NCBI GenBank assembly: GCA_905221605.1
Contig: CAJNDS010000228.1
Location: 1-64,000, forward strand
DNA: 64,000 nucleotides
Source: Symbiodinium natans
Lineage: Eukaryota > Sar > Dinophyceae > Suessiales > Symbiodiniaceae
Direction: 5' to 3'
Part shown: positions 21,101 through 34,100 of the stretch, in pieces
How the letters are laid out: every line of letters starts with the position of its first letter
Position numbering within the stretch: the stretch's first letter is position 1
Notes under the pieces: generated by a model
What the model was told of the DNA's origin: nothing
Databases searched by the model: none
Seen by the model: only the letters and a program-made list of their open reading frames with translations
Made by a program: the position numbers and the translations under genes

Positions 21101-24100
21101 TTGAAGATGTAGAGCATAAACTTCAAGAAGATGTACTCGACTACGTTTTCCAGGAGGTTCTGGCTCTCTGTCTTCTGGACCCCTCTTGTTGTCTGCAAAC
21201 CCAGACGACCCTGTAGCAATTGTCCCTGAAGAACCCTGGCCTCGCTCGTGGTTCTCATTCTCGTCGACGTCGATGCCGCGGTCGAAGAGCTCTTCACCTG
21301 GCAGGAAGGGAAGATGGCCTACAGGTTCAAGAGCGGGAACTTCAGGTTGTTCTCTTTCTGGTTCACCTCTCGGTTCGGTTGGGGGTTCTGTAAGACCAGG
21401 AGGAGGCCCTAGTGGTTCTTTTGCATGTTCATATTCTCCGGTTTTCTGTCGTACTCTACGTAGAGGAGGGACTCCGGATACTGGTTCAGGGCCTTGGAGA
21501 GGATTAGTATCATCATGTGGTTCGTTGGCTTGGAGATCATCTTCAAGTTCGCCCGGCATCTCATAGTCTCCTGTTAGGTCTACGAACCCCTTCTTTGGGA
21601 GCTTCTCGAAGTCCTGCCGGGTTTTGGAAATACCACGCAACCAACCTGAAATGGACATATTCTCTTCAGCTGTTGCATGTCGAACACGTTCAGGGGCTGC
21701 CTTAATCAAGGTGTTGCTATAGGCGATCCAGATGGCATTGGGAAGAGATGTCATCACGATTCGCCCAGGCCCAGTCCAATATGATTGCCTCGTCTTCTTT
21801 GTGCTTCCAGCACCCCTCCGCCAAAAGTAGACTGCCTGGCCGACTTCGAAATCGCAAAGCTTACGTGGTCCAGCTAGTGTAGCGGCTCTCAGGGCTTGGT
21901 CACAGTCCGATTCATGAAACGCTACAGCAGCCGCCTTTCTCATCTTCATGGATCTAGTCACGTCTCTGTCTCCCATGACAATGCGGCCTGCCATGGTGTG
22001 GTCATCTGCGCCACCAGTCAAGAGGCCACCTGGCAGACGAGGTGTGTATCCGATCACGCGCTGGATGGGAGAGTAACCCCCTCGAAGAAGCAACCTATTT
22101 CGTGTCATACAGGCTACGTCTACAAGTTCTTTCCACTCTTCTCGGCTTTGGCACTGGTAGTCGAGCATGGACTTGTAAAGGATGTTCTTGAACACTCCAC
22201 CGGCCCGTTCTGTGAGGCCTCGTTGAGTTGGAGTTTCCAGGGAACTTGGCAACGCCTCGCTTCCATCGTTCTCCACCTGACGGCGAAACTCGGCTTTGAA
22301 CTCTGTTCCCAGGTCAAACATAACCTTGCGGGGCACCCCGAAGAACCGAACCCACTGCCGATACGCTTTTCTTACTTCAGCTGCTGATTCTTTGTCCATA
22401 GGGGTCACCAACTGGAAGTGTGTATGAAAATCAATGATGTTCAAGGCTGGTACAGCTTGATTCTGATGGTCACGAAGATGTACTGTGTCAACCCCAACCC
22501 ATTCATTGATGAAGAGTTCTTCCTTGGGCGGTGCGCCTTTTCGCGCCGGATCTGGAAGCTGATATGCCTCACAGGTGGAGCACCGGAACTGCTTGGCTGC
22601 TTCGATAACTTCTTCCGACGCTTTAGACTGCCTGAGAATACGAAGAAAACGACCATGCTCAGGATGTCCCAGGCCTTCGTGAGCCTTCCGAATCATTCTC
22701 TCTAAGGTCACACGTGCCATGCCGGGAAAATGTCTCATGCGCCGATCTGCATGCTGATCCAATCTGGCTTGGTATATGCTGAGGTAACGAGTGTTGGGCT
22801 GCAAGCGGGTGTCTTGGGCCTTATCTTGCCAGCGGACCTCGTCCTCTAGCAGGCTCCAGTCTGCGCCATTCCAGGTCCAAGAGGTTCGCCAAGGGAGCCG
22901 CCAGGCCTCATGGCCGGGTTCGGGCCCATTGACCTTCTCGGTGTGTTCTTGCAAGTACATCCAAGCACCTGTGTCCAGCTTTTTCCAACCAACTTGCTTC
23001 AGCATGTCTTCGGTGACCCCGAAGGCCTCGGGCATCATTTCTCGCGCTGGTGGGACCTCTTCGCGATGTCCTATTTCTTCTGGCTCTTTCTTTTAGCTGC
23101 TGGAGAGGCTCGCTCGGCTTTGGATGGCATAGACAGCGTTCTACTTCTGTCCATTGCCGCTCTGCTTCCTTGAGCACACTGAGCACCTTTCGGCTTTTGG
23201 ATTTGCCAAGGTCCTTGCTCAGCCCCGGCGCTCTCGACGTAGCATGGCCTGGAACTTCTTGAACTGCTGGAACTCGGCATAGTCGTCCGTTGACTGGTCG
23301 CTCTGGGCTGTCGCCTCCATCTCTGGGCCCAGCTGGCTGCTGGCCCCCGCCGACATTGGTCTGCGCGCCTCCCGCTTGAGGATCTTCTGGCAGTCCCGAC
23401 ATCTCGTGATGAACACATAGCCGTTGGAGCCCGCATGGCACGTGAACTGATGTAGGCAGTTGTCTTGGCTGGACTCCTGTCCTCGGCTGGGCATCTTTGG
23501 TGTTGGTGGCATCGAGCTGCTGGAAGGTGACTTGGTCCCGGGCTGCTTCGCCGTCGTTGTCTGCGAACCTTTGGCCGTCGGGGAAGCTTTGGTCGGAGGA
23601 GTCCTTGGCGTCGGTGACATTGTGGTCGAAGTTGGAGTGCCTTGCGCCCAAGCTTCGTGATTCTGCGTGGGTCTCCAGTTCGGCTGCTCCTCCAGCCACA
23701 TGAAGAAGTTGCATCGATGGGCGACGTCCCGCCAGTTTGGGCATCTCTTGAAGAGTCGCCCGTGGTTCCGGCCCTCCTTCCTGGTTTCCAGGGTCACGGT
23801 CTCGAGGCCACAATGGCACCGCTCCACCACTGGACTGTTCAGCTCTGTCTCGTCGTGCACCAAGATGAAGCCGGTGGTGTTTGTCGAAGCTGCGTCCTCT
23901 GGAGTCACTTCCCGACTCCACGGTCGTTGAGCATCCCACTGATGCTCCTCCAGGCCCTCTACCTCTCTGCACTCCAAGTTCTGCTTGATGTGCTTTTGCA
24001 TTTGCCTCAGCTCGTGTGTCGTGAGCCGTGGCAGGTCGCTGACCATACGGCGGTACAGTTCCTCTTGGGGCCCTCGAACACACAAGTGGTTCAGAACTGA

Positions 24101-27100
24101 CTGCTGCATGGCATGCGTCATGGCCATCATGAAGCGCAGAACCATGCGATTCCACTGCCAGTCCGCGTCGCTCGGTTCTCTGGGCTCCTGGAACTTGCGA
24201 GCTCTCTTCTCCATGGGCATACTGGTGCGAAGGTGCTGAGGATGCACACGTGGATGAGGTAAAAGCAAAGGGTTGATTGCTGAGCCGATCGTCAGAATCA
24301 AGGCGGAGATGGTGCAGACCCTCGGGCTCGGACTCTCTAAGACATTCCAGGGCCTGACTGAGTTCGCGATGCATTTGTGGACTAAAATTTTGGAGGGGAA
24401 CCCTTAAGGCTCCAGTCGGGCCAATGTGGAGAGGCACTCGGTGCTGATATCTCTTGAGCTCGAGTTCCAACCCTCGAACTGGATCAAGGTGGAGAACTGA
24501 TCTGCAATGTAGTAAGAACGGCAGAGAAAGCAAGAAGGGCGCATGTTTTGTGACTTCGTCCTCGAACACGGCTGGCCTCAAAACACAACCCTTTGGACCC
24601 AGACTTGTTGGAATGCACGCAACCTTGTCAGTCTTGGACACCCCGTTAATGGACTTGAAGTGATGGGTCTCGTTCTTAACTACCATGCCAAGCGGTGCTG
24701 GTTGCTGCTCCAATATCTTCTTCAGGGTTTCGCTTCCTACTGCAGTCCTCTGGCAACCTGTGTCAACTGTTGCACATGCTTCTTCAGGACATTCTTGATG
24801 CTTGTGAACGTAAAACACCTCATGCATAAGACTGCGGTCCTTGTATGCGGAGTTGAGCTGCGAGTCAAAACGTGCTCCGGAACTGCTACTGGGCTCATTG
24901 CTCGGGTCCTGCGTCTTTGCCTGGGCCGCGGCCTTGAGCTTCAGAAAGTCATTGAAGCCGAGAAAAAGTGCTTCGTGGGTAGGCTCTTCAAGAAGATGAA
25001 CTCCATGGTCGCCAGACTTCTGCGGCGGCTTCTGGTCCTTGTTGGGGCACTCTCTGTGCCAGTGCCCGACTTGTCGACAATGAGCACATCGTGTGCGCTT
25101 CTTCAGCGCGGAGATGCTCACTTTGTAGGAGCCTTCAAGGCCACTGTGCTTCGAAGGTGGTCCCTGCCGAGAACTGTAGCTGGAACCACTTCCATATCCT
25201 CGGGCCAGGTTCTTGGCCTTCTTTGCTTGGTTCACCGCCACAAAGCTGCGCTTCTTCACCGCATGCTCGCGCACCATTGTCGAGAGGATCTCTTTCGCCT
25301 CGTCCTCGTCGAACGTGCCATTGTCATACTCCCCGGACTCATCTCCAGGGACCTCGCCGTCGAGCTCCTCAATCGCGCCCAGGAGGACCTCGATGCCTTC
25401 GTCTGGTCCGTCTCCGTGGAAGTCCTCGTAGTCCTGAGTCGCTGTCTCGGGCTCGACGGTGTAGTAGGCATTGGCAACGGGCTTCTTCTGGACCTGGCTC
25501 TGCTGAGCGGACTGGCGAAGGTCAAGGTTGGTCTCGTGAACCCTCACCCACTCCTTCACATCCTTCTGGCTTAGCTTCCCTTGGGTGAAGTTCATCAGTA
25601 GCTTGACCTCCTCCTGGTTGAGCTGGAGCGCCATGGTGAGCAGGAATCCAAGGTATTCGGAAGGAAGACTGATAGAACTTCGTCTTCGTCGTAGCCAACC
25701 ACAGCCGAGCCCTGACCAGGTAGTCCTTGAACGGCGACGCGCCGTCCCAGGCTGGAGGTGGTCCAGCATTGCTCCTGCCACCGCCAGCCTCGTCATCGTC
25801 ATCGTCATCGTCATCGCCCCTTCGGCGCGAAGCCCTGCCTCTGGAACGACTGTCACGATTCAAGAAGCGGAGAAACTGCTGGTACTCTTCTGCGTCGGTC
25901 GCCCAGCTGCCGCCTCCAGCTCTAGAGCCACGAGGAAGCTGAGCGTCATGCCAGGGATCTTCTGGTTCCTGGCTTTGAGGCTCTTCAAGGCCTGTGTCGT
26001 CGTCTGGCACTTGGGGTTCGCCGTCAGCCGCGGCCGTGGCCATGCAAGCAGGAAACAGCGGAGGTTCTAATTGGGAGCAGTACCCGTACTAGGCCCCCAG
26101 GATCAGAACTAGGCCCCGCTACCACTGTAGTCGAAACTACAGTGGCCGCTCCTACTCTAAGCAAGGCCTTTTCTTCCTTGCTGCCGGCTTGAGCCACCGC
26201 ATGGTGGCAGCATATATCCTGAGGGAAACTTCGGAGGAAGTTCCTTGTGCAACTCTGCTTTCCTGAGGGAAACGGTTTGGGAATCAGCCTCAACACAAAA
26301 CACACGATGCTGATGGCCCACGGATCAAATTGGGAGTAGGGGTGAGCAGACGACTCAAAAAAAGGCCCCCTAAACCCTAAGCCCTAAGCCCTCAGTTTGG
26401 CGTCTGCGGTGTAGATGCCCAGGGTCTCGAGAGAGTTGTTGAGTGGTGTGTGCAAGGTGCGTGGGACATGGAGCTGTAGGGTTTAGGGTTGGGGGCTTAG
26501 GCTTTGAGGTTTAGTGTGGGACCTGAAGGACCTATGATTGTCTTGTGACTAGGTAAGGGGGCTATAGTATGCTACCTGAAAAGGCACTAGCATTGCATAG
26601 GAGCCTGCTTTATAATTCAGGCATGACGCAAGTTCTGTCGCCAGACGTTGATATCTAAGCAATCAGATCTAAGCGCGAAGGGAATGTGAAAAGAACTTCA
26701 GAACCGGTACCTGGATTGTGTACATGGTCTAAGAAGGCTGCCTTGTGCTGGTACCCGGCAGCGTGGGTTTTGGGTTTAGGATTTAGGGTTTAGGGTTCTA
26801 ACTGTAGCTGGTTCACCCAAATTCGGCATGAGCTTGGGGAAAACACTTCGGACATTACCGCCCGCCAGAAAGAAGTTCGAGCCAGCAGCCTAAACCTCAA
26901 TCCCGAAATTCGTGCCTTTCAAGCCGTACCCAAAACCCTAAACTGCAGATGAGCATGTCTCGAAGCGATGGTTTTCTGCGGGGGGGAGCTTCCCTAAGGA
27001 TCCCTGCTCCCTACCCCCCGTGAAGCCCCCTCCAGATCTACTAGCAGCCCATTCTGGTTTCTGGGTCTGTAGAGGCTAGACATAAGAGTAACCCTGAAAT

Positions 27101-30100
27101 AAGAAGGGTACCCTTTCTTGGTTTAAAAGAGGCTAAGAAGGGAACCCAGACCCAAGAAAAGGGAATAAGGGCCTACTCTGAGTCCTAGGAGGCTAGGCGT
27201 CCCATGGTCGAGTGGCAGCGTCAGGTACTTTCTGTCGCCGCCGGTCTCTGGCGGAATGAACCTCGGTGCAGGCGCAGGCTAAACCCTAAACCCTAAACCC
27301 TAAACCCTAAACCCTAAACCCTAAACCCTAAACCCTAAACCCTAAACCCTAAACCCTAAAGATTTAAAACTAGCTCTTAAAGACGAAACCTTGGGATGCT
27401 CCAGCTTATACTAACAGTCATTAACGGGGATGAGAGTATCCCCTGTTAGAATCCCTGAGGACTGTTCGTATAAGGGGGGGAACATCCTAACCTAACCGTA
27501 AACCCTAAGAACCCTTTTTGTTTAGGTAACCCTTCCAAGGTCCTAAAGCAACCTGGGGCCCCAAAGTACGCTTCAAAGATACCCTTTTGTGCCCTGAAAA
27601 TCAAGGCTCCTCTGAAATAATTCGGGTTTAGGGTTTAGGGGTTGGTGTTTAGGGTTTAGGGTTTAGGGTTTAGGGTTTAAGGTTTAGGGGTTAGTGTTTA
27701 GGGTTTAGGGTTTAGGGTTCAGAGTCAGGTGAAGACTGGGAGGGATTCCTCCAGGATGATGCAAAGCTTGCAAGCAACCCGTTGCCCTAAAAACAGTGGA
27801 ACAAGCCTAAACCCTAACCCTAAACCAACTATGTAGCCCCAAACCCTACCACCATGAGACTGAGAACGCTAAAACAGACTCTGAGACCCAAACCCTGTTT
27901 AGAGTTTAGTATGCAGGATCTAGGGGTCAGGGTTCAAGGTCTAGGGTTCAGGGTAAACTAAACCCGAAAAACACCCTTAAATCCCTAACACCCTCAGACC
28001 CCTACCACGTAAAGCCCCTGTAGCCCACAAACCCAAAAGCGCCTACTGTCTCTTCGTAGAGATAAATCATCCTTGTCAGGGGATCACACATAAGGAGTCA
28101 CGACACCAGAATTTCCTAAACCCTAAATCCTATGAACCCTAAACCCTAAACCCCAAACCCCAAACCCTAAATCCTGTGAACCCTAAACCCTAAACCCTAA
28201 ACCCTAAACCCCAAACCCTAAACTCTAAACCCTAAACCCTATGAACCCTAAACCCTTAACCCCAAACCCTAAATCCCATGAACCGGCTTAGGGACTGAGG
28301 CCCCCGACTCTCCTTCGAAAAGATGGTCCAGGCCCACGTCGATGACCACGAGCCCCGCGCTCGTGAGGTAGGCCTCACAGGATGAAGGTTGGGGTTTAGG
28401 GTTTAGGGTTTAGGGTTTAGGGTTTAGGGTTCAGGGTTTAGGGTTTAGGGCTGTAGGGTTTAGGGCTTAGGGTTTAGGGTTATAGGGTTTAGGGTTTAGG
28501 GTTTAGGGATAGTGTGGGGTTTATGCTGAGTTAGGAGTTCCCTTCCTGCTTCATGACTCAGTTCTGATCACCTCTCCCAAACATCTGAAGGGAACAAAAT
28601 TGGTATGCTTCTATAGGTTTACAGGTTAAGAAACCTAGTCTTACGCAGTGCCCTTTTTGAGGCAACACGCCCCTAGTAAAAGGCACGAAAAAAAAGAAGA
28701 GCCTTCAGGTACAATCTTTTGGAGGTAGCTGCGGCACTAAGCAGAAGACTAGGTACCCCAATCTTGTCATGTGGAGTCTTTCCTATGTTTCCTATGTAGA
28801 AGCGGCCTGTTCACACTTGGGTTACAGAAGTTGCAGATAGTACCCCTTTTCCCCAAGATGTTGAACCGTAATCTCCTAGAAGATTGGTGTGGCGAATCTT
28901 TCGGTTGCTCCGCGACAGCCCCGAAATCGCAAGCAACTGCGTTAAGCCCCAAAACCCCTCTTGGAAAGACCGTGCCAAAGGTTGTGGGTACCAAGCTTTA
29001 TGTCAATGTTTAAAGTACCATGCAACAAGTAAAAAAAATTGGATATTCAGGAAATGATAGACCCTGTAGCCCTAAACACCAGCTCCCCCCCCTCCCCCCG
29101 TGCCCCAAACCTTCTTAAAAGTGCTAAACTGGGGGGGGGATGTGTCTTGGCGCGGCGGGGTTCGAATCCGGCGAGCCGCTGTGTTTTCCGAAGACTCCTC
29201 CGCGATGTGCCGAACATTCTCCGCGCCGAACCTCGGCAAACGCCGAGCTCTAAAATTGTGGGGCTGCTCCAAGTAGAGCAGGTACCCTCTCTAGACACCC
29301 AACACCAAAAAACCCGAAACCCTAAACCCCTAAACTGTCAAACCAAACTTTTGGGTTTAGGGTTTAGGGTTTAGGGTTTAGGGTTTAGGGTTTAGGGTTT
29401 AGGGTTTAGGGTTTAGGGTTTAGGGGCCCAGCAACCGGGCCTGTTTGCATGCTTTCTCAGCTCTGGGGAATGGCGAGCATCAACTAAAGTTTTGGCCATT
29501 TGGGGGGGATTGGCGTTTGGGGCATTGGGCTTTGGAGCTCTGTGAGGTTTTGGGCCGTATTGTAGAAGCTTGGGGAGTAACAAGGGCTTAGTCTCGAGTG
29601 CTTTGGAGGCGCCTAAACCCTTAACCTGAAACCCGTACAAACACCCCGAACAGCCCCCCTAAAAACCCTAAATACCCTCAACACCCTACATGCCCAAAAT
29701 GCCCTAAGTACCCCAAATGCCCAAAATACCCTCGCTGCCCTAACTTAGCCTAAATACCCAAAATGCCCAAATATATCCTCAATGCCCTAAACCCCTGATC
29801 ACTGTGGTAACGCCTTGCTGCTGAGGCTCTTGTCCTGCAGGCCCTGCAGAACTGTCACATGCCTCTGCCGCAAGGAAGGGATGGGGGAGGGGGCATGAAG
29901 GCGTTTAGGGTTTAGGGTTTAGGGTTTAGGGTTTAGGATGCAACCCTCTAAACCCAAAATCCAAAACCTCCCGAAACCCGAAGCCCTAAACCCGAAACCC
30001 TAAACCCTAAAACCCTAAAGCGTCGTCAAACGAACGAAACACTAGCCTGCCTACAAAGAAACCCAAAAACCCCTTAAACCCTAAACCCCAAACCCTATAC

Positions 30101-31071
30101 CCTGAACCCTGACCCTTGGCGGCCTCCCCGACGGCTTCACCGCGCTGGAGCCATGGTCGCCCAACTCCAGCGTCTGAACGTTGGGGCTTTTTGGGAGGTT
30201 TAGCGTTTAGGGTTTAGGGTTTAGGGTGGTGCTTAGTAGGGAATGGGGGAACGAGGTACCCCATATAATCCCTCAAAGGGTAAATATAGGGTCCTAATTC
30301 CCGCAGTCCCTACTAAGAACCAGCGGGGCGCATCATATTTCAATAAGGGCACCCTGTTTTGGGGTTAGGTACTTTATAAGGGAACCCAGAACCCCCCCAA
30401 AAAAAAGGGCAAAGGGCACCACTGGGCTACCAAGTAGCTAAAGGGACACGAGGGGCTCAGGGCGTTTAGGGCGTTCAGTCTCATGCCCAGCCTCGGGTGT
30501 GCCCAGCACCGCCACACGAACGCCTGGTGCCTGCGGCCGCGCTCGGCGTCTCTGAACACTGCAGATGATTTTGGGAGCCCAGACTAACTTGCATAACAGC
30601 TCTTGGAAACCCAACTCAGTTCTTCCTTCACACCAATTAAAGACTCTAAGTTTTTGCTTTAGGGAGAACAAAGAGCGAGGATGCGCTCCATATGGCCGCT
30701 GTCTTCAAAAACCGTCCTTTTAAACCCGAAGGAGAAAAAGAACAGGCTTTCGGGGAGACCCTGGGATCCTCCAGACCCTAAACCCTAAACCCTAAACCCT
30801 AAACCCTAAACCCTAAACCCTAAACCCTAAACCCTAAGCCCAAAACAACAGCGCCTGGGGCAAGAGGCCATGATTCTTCAGGAGAACCATGCCCTCCTGG
30901 GCAGCTCTCAGCGACAGCCTCAGAGGGGTTTCGGGTTTAGGGTTTAGGGTTTAGTAAAGCTTTTGAGGAAGTATGGCCTGCAGGCCTTTTCCCGAACTTG
31001 CTAGCTCAGGATACACCAGGCTCATCAGGGCCGTCTTTCAAGATTTGCACAAGACGCTCCACATGAAGTAC

Positions 31072-31120
<49 letters not shown>

Positions 31121-34100
31121 ACCCCCAAAGAGGCCCGGAATTTATTCAGAGCAACCCTACGCATACCTTAAACCCTGACTGACACACCCTCGTACCCTCG
31201 TCACCCTAAGCCCTAAACCCTAAACCCTGAACCCTAAACCCTGAACCCTTGCACGGAGCCAATTTTTGTCCATCATCACAGCCAACAGCGCCCTCGCGCT
31301 GCCGCAGTGAAGTGAGGGTTGGGAGCGGGCCTTCAGATGTCTGCTCCGGATCTCTCGGCACCGATGCTTGTACTGAGTTGTGCTTTAAGCCCTTCGAAAA
31401 TTAATGATTCATGAATATAGGTTCCCTTATAAAGAAAAAGGCAAAACTTTTAAACAAATCCCAACAAAGCACAACCCAGTATATAGCCGTGCACGATTTT
31501 CGCAAGCCGCAGCTTAGCTGGCGTGCCGTCTCTGTGGAGGAGGCACGACGCTTTGGTGGCTGCGGGAGCTTATCACGTGCTGTACATTTTAGGGGCCGAG
31601 AGCTTGATAAAAAGAGGCCTCGTGCGGGCGCGGGGGGGTTTACATTGAATTCGTAGAATGGTCATGGCATGGTGCTTCATGACCGTTCTATGGCAGTATG
31701 TTCATGCACAGCATCCCACAGGTCAAGGACCCAGGCAGAGCTCTCAGTATTCAAGAATCTGCTTGAGGGCCGTGTACGTGCCGAAGACGAAGAGGAAGAT
31801 GCCCAGAGCCAGGAAGGCCAGGGTCAGGAGGATCTCTCTGGTGAACCACGAGAAGCCTTTCGTGTCCCTGCGACGGAGCGCCAGGATCCACAAGGGTGGC
31901 ACGATGAAGGAGATGTAAGCCGAGGCAAAGGCGCCGATGAAGTCCAGCATCTCCTTCAGACTGGTGATGACCACAGCCACCAGCACCACCAAGGCCACAG
32001 AGGCGAGGGCACTGAAGATGTCATACCATCGAGTCTTGGACAGGCCGTAGACCACGACATCCGTCGCCTGGGCATCGGCGTCGCGGCCCCGGACCTTCCG
32101 CACGGCGTAGGCCAGGAACTGCCGCACGGGGTAGATGTGAAACTGGAAGCAAGTCAGCACGCTGTACATCACTGAGGCCAAAGAGATGACCACCAAAGCT
32201 TGCTTCCTCACGGGCATCAGGTCCAGAATCAATGAGTCCTTCTGGCCATCAGCCACTCCGAAAGCCAAGACTCCCAGGATGGACACGGTGGCGTACAGCA
32301 CGAAGCTGAGGCCAGAGCTCAGCAAGGCCACACGCATCATCCGCTTCACCGACGGCTCGGGTGTGATTTCTCCAGTGAGCTGTGGGACATTGAACTGATT
32401 GTTGTAGGCGAAGACCATATTGTTGATGGCACCCATGTAGCTCATCATCGTAGCGTGGCCGGGGCCAAAAAGGAAGGTCTCCGGCGTGATGCTCTCGTTG
32501 ATGCCGGACTGGCCCAGGTAGCTTCCCACCACGATCACCAGAAATGCCAACGCAGCTACGCTGAGGGCTGCCAGGTGCCGCATGAAGGCGATATCTCGGG
32601 CGAGAGCCATGGGACAACACACGAAGACTCCCACCAAGACCACGAAGATGTTGCGGGCACGCTGGTCCGCATCGAAGATCACCACGAAGACCTGGCCGCA
32701 AACGATGAGGTATCCTGCCGCAGCACCAAGGCAGTTGCAGGTGTTCATGAAGCCCGTGATGAAGGACATGAAAGGGTGGAAGAGGCTCTCACAAAGATCC
32801 TCGAAACTCCACGACTTGGTCTCCACGGAAGCCACGGAGATCATACGGATGCTTGCCACAGTCAGCACTGCGCCGATCAGCAGGCAGCCCAACTGGTAGA
32901 GGGCACCCACTTCTGCGGCATGTACGGAGATGGACAAGATGCCAGCGCCAATGCCTGCTTTGCTCAAGCAGATGGCCGAAGGCAACACACCTCCCGAGCG
33001 GAAGAGACCCGCCACACCAGATGTCCCCTCGCTGCCTTTGCCTGAACCCTGCTCCGCCTTGTTAGATCCGCCTTCCAGCGTAATCTCTGACAGCCCATCT
33101 TCTGTGGAGGCCGTCTCCAGGTCCCCACGCTCCACCGGCACCGCAAGCTTCGAAGCCATGAACCAAAAAGGTCGCGCTGGAATCGATTTTTGGGGTGCTG
33201 GAAGCCGTCGTCTCGGGCACAGGATGCTGCGGCATCCTCCAGCAGTAGGAAAGAATGGCAGATACATGGCAGTAGGCATAGCAGGAGCTGCGGCAGTAGC
33301 AGCAAGAGTAGCCCTAGCCACTGTCATGAACCTAAACCCTAAACCCTAAACCCTAAACCCTAAACCCCATACCCCATAAACCCTAAACTGCAGCGCCTGG
33401 CCTGTCGAACTTCTCGTTGTCCCAGGACACCAGGCTGTGGTTCCGACTGGGGCCGAAGAGCCCATACCTTGTGGAGAGATTGGTTTGGGGTTTAGGGTTT
33501 AGGGTTCAGGGTTCAGGGTTCAGGGTTTGGGGTTTGGGGTTTGGGGTTCCTTGGAGGCTCATGGGTACTTATAACCCCAACTATAGGTCTACTTCTAACC
33601 TGCTAGGGGACTTATTAGGGGCTCAGAAGTGCAGTTATAATTGGGGTTAAAAGTATCCTGCACCTCCAAGTAGAACCCGAAACCACTAGTTTAGGGTTTC
33701 GGTCCTAGACCCACAGCCCCGGAGTTTCGGGAGGCTGGTTTAGGGTTGAGAGCCTGAGTTTAGGTTTTGGAACTGCCAAGACTTAGAAAGGCCTAGTTAT
33801 AGGGTTCGGCTGTGAATTCTTGAGTTAGGGGCTTTAAGAATCGCGCTCCACCCTGACCCTACACCCTAAATGTAACTAGACCCCATAAACCCTAAGCACT
33901 CAACCCTACAAAGCCCTAAGCCCTAAGCCCTAAGCCCTAAGCCCTAAGCCCCAAGCCCCAAGCCCCAAGCCCCAAAGCCGAAACCCTAAGCCCTAAACCC
34001 CAACCCTTACAACAGGGTCCTGTCTACCCCTCAACCCTATTGAAGCCCTTGGACCCCGAAACTTTGCCGCCGCAGCGCCGGGACTTGGATCGAAGGATGC

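Larger units (their letters stand above)
18782..26304 (-). mobile_element. Ty1/copia-type LTR retrotransposon
   Basis: Two direct repeats of 179 bp (TG...CA ends) flank 7.2 kb that encodes gag, protease, integrase, reverse transcriptase and RNase H in copia order on the minus strand. A 4-bp CGAT is repeated outside the ends (18778-18781 and 26305-26308), the likely target duplication. The element sits between GH3 exons near 27.2 kb and 17.5 kb, in the same orientation as that gene. The LTRs appear identical, which points to a recent insertion, yet the coding region has frame breaks. Confidence 0.92.

Noticed and set aside
24240-24305. Programmed +1 frameshift between protease and the GRF segment
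   Set aside because: No slippery CTTAGGC-like site was seen, and other one-base breaks in the element point to indels. Kept only as a possibility.
19080-25600. Plus-strand open frames across the copia element
   Set aside because: They are antisense shadows of gag-pol without any domain match.
29155-29185. tRNA gene suggested by GGGTTCGAATCC
   Set aside because: Only a B-box-like word is present. No acceptor stem, anticodon arm or A box could be placed upstream.
29425-29500. GH3 exon reading VDARHSPELRKHA
   Set aside because: It needs a phase-1 entry, but the flanking exons (29814 and 28373) are both phase 0 and join without it.
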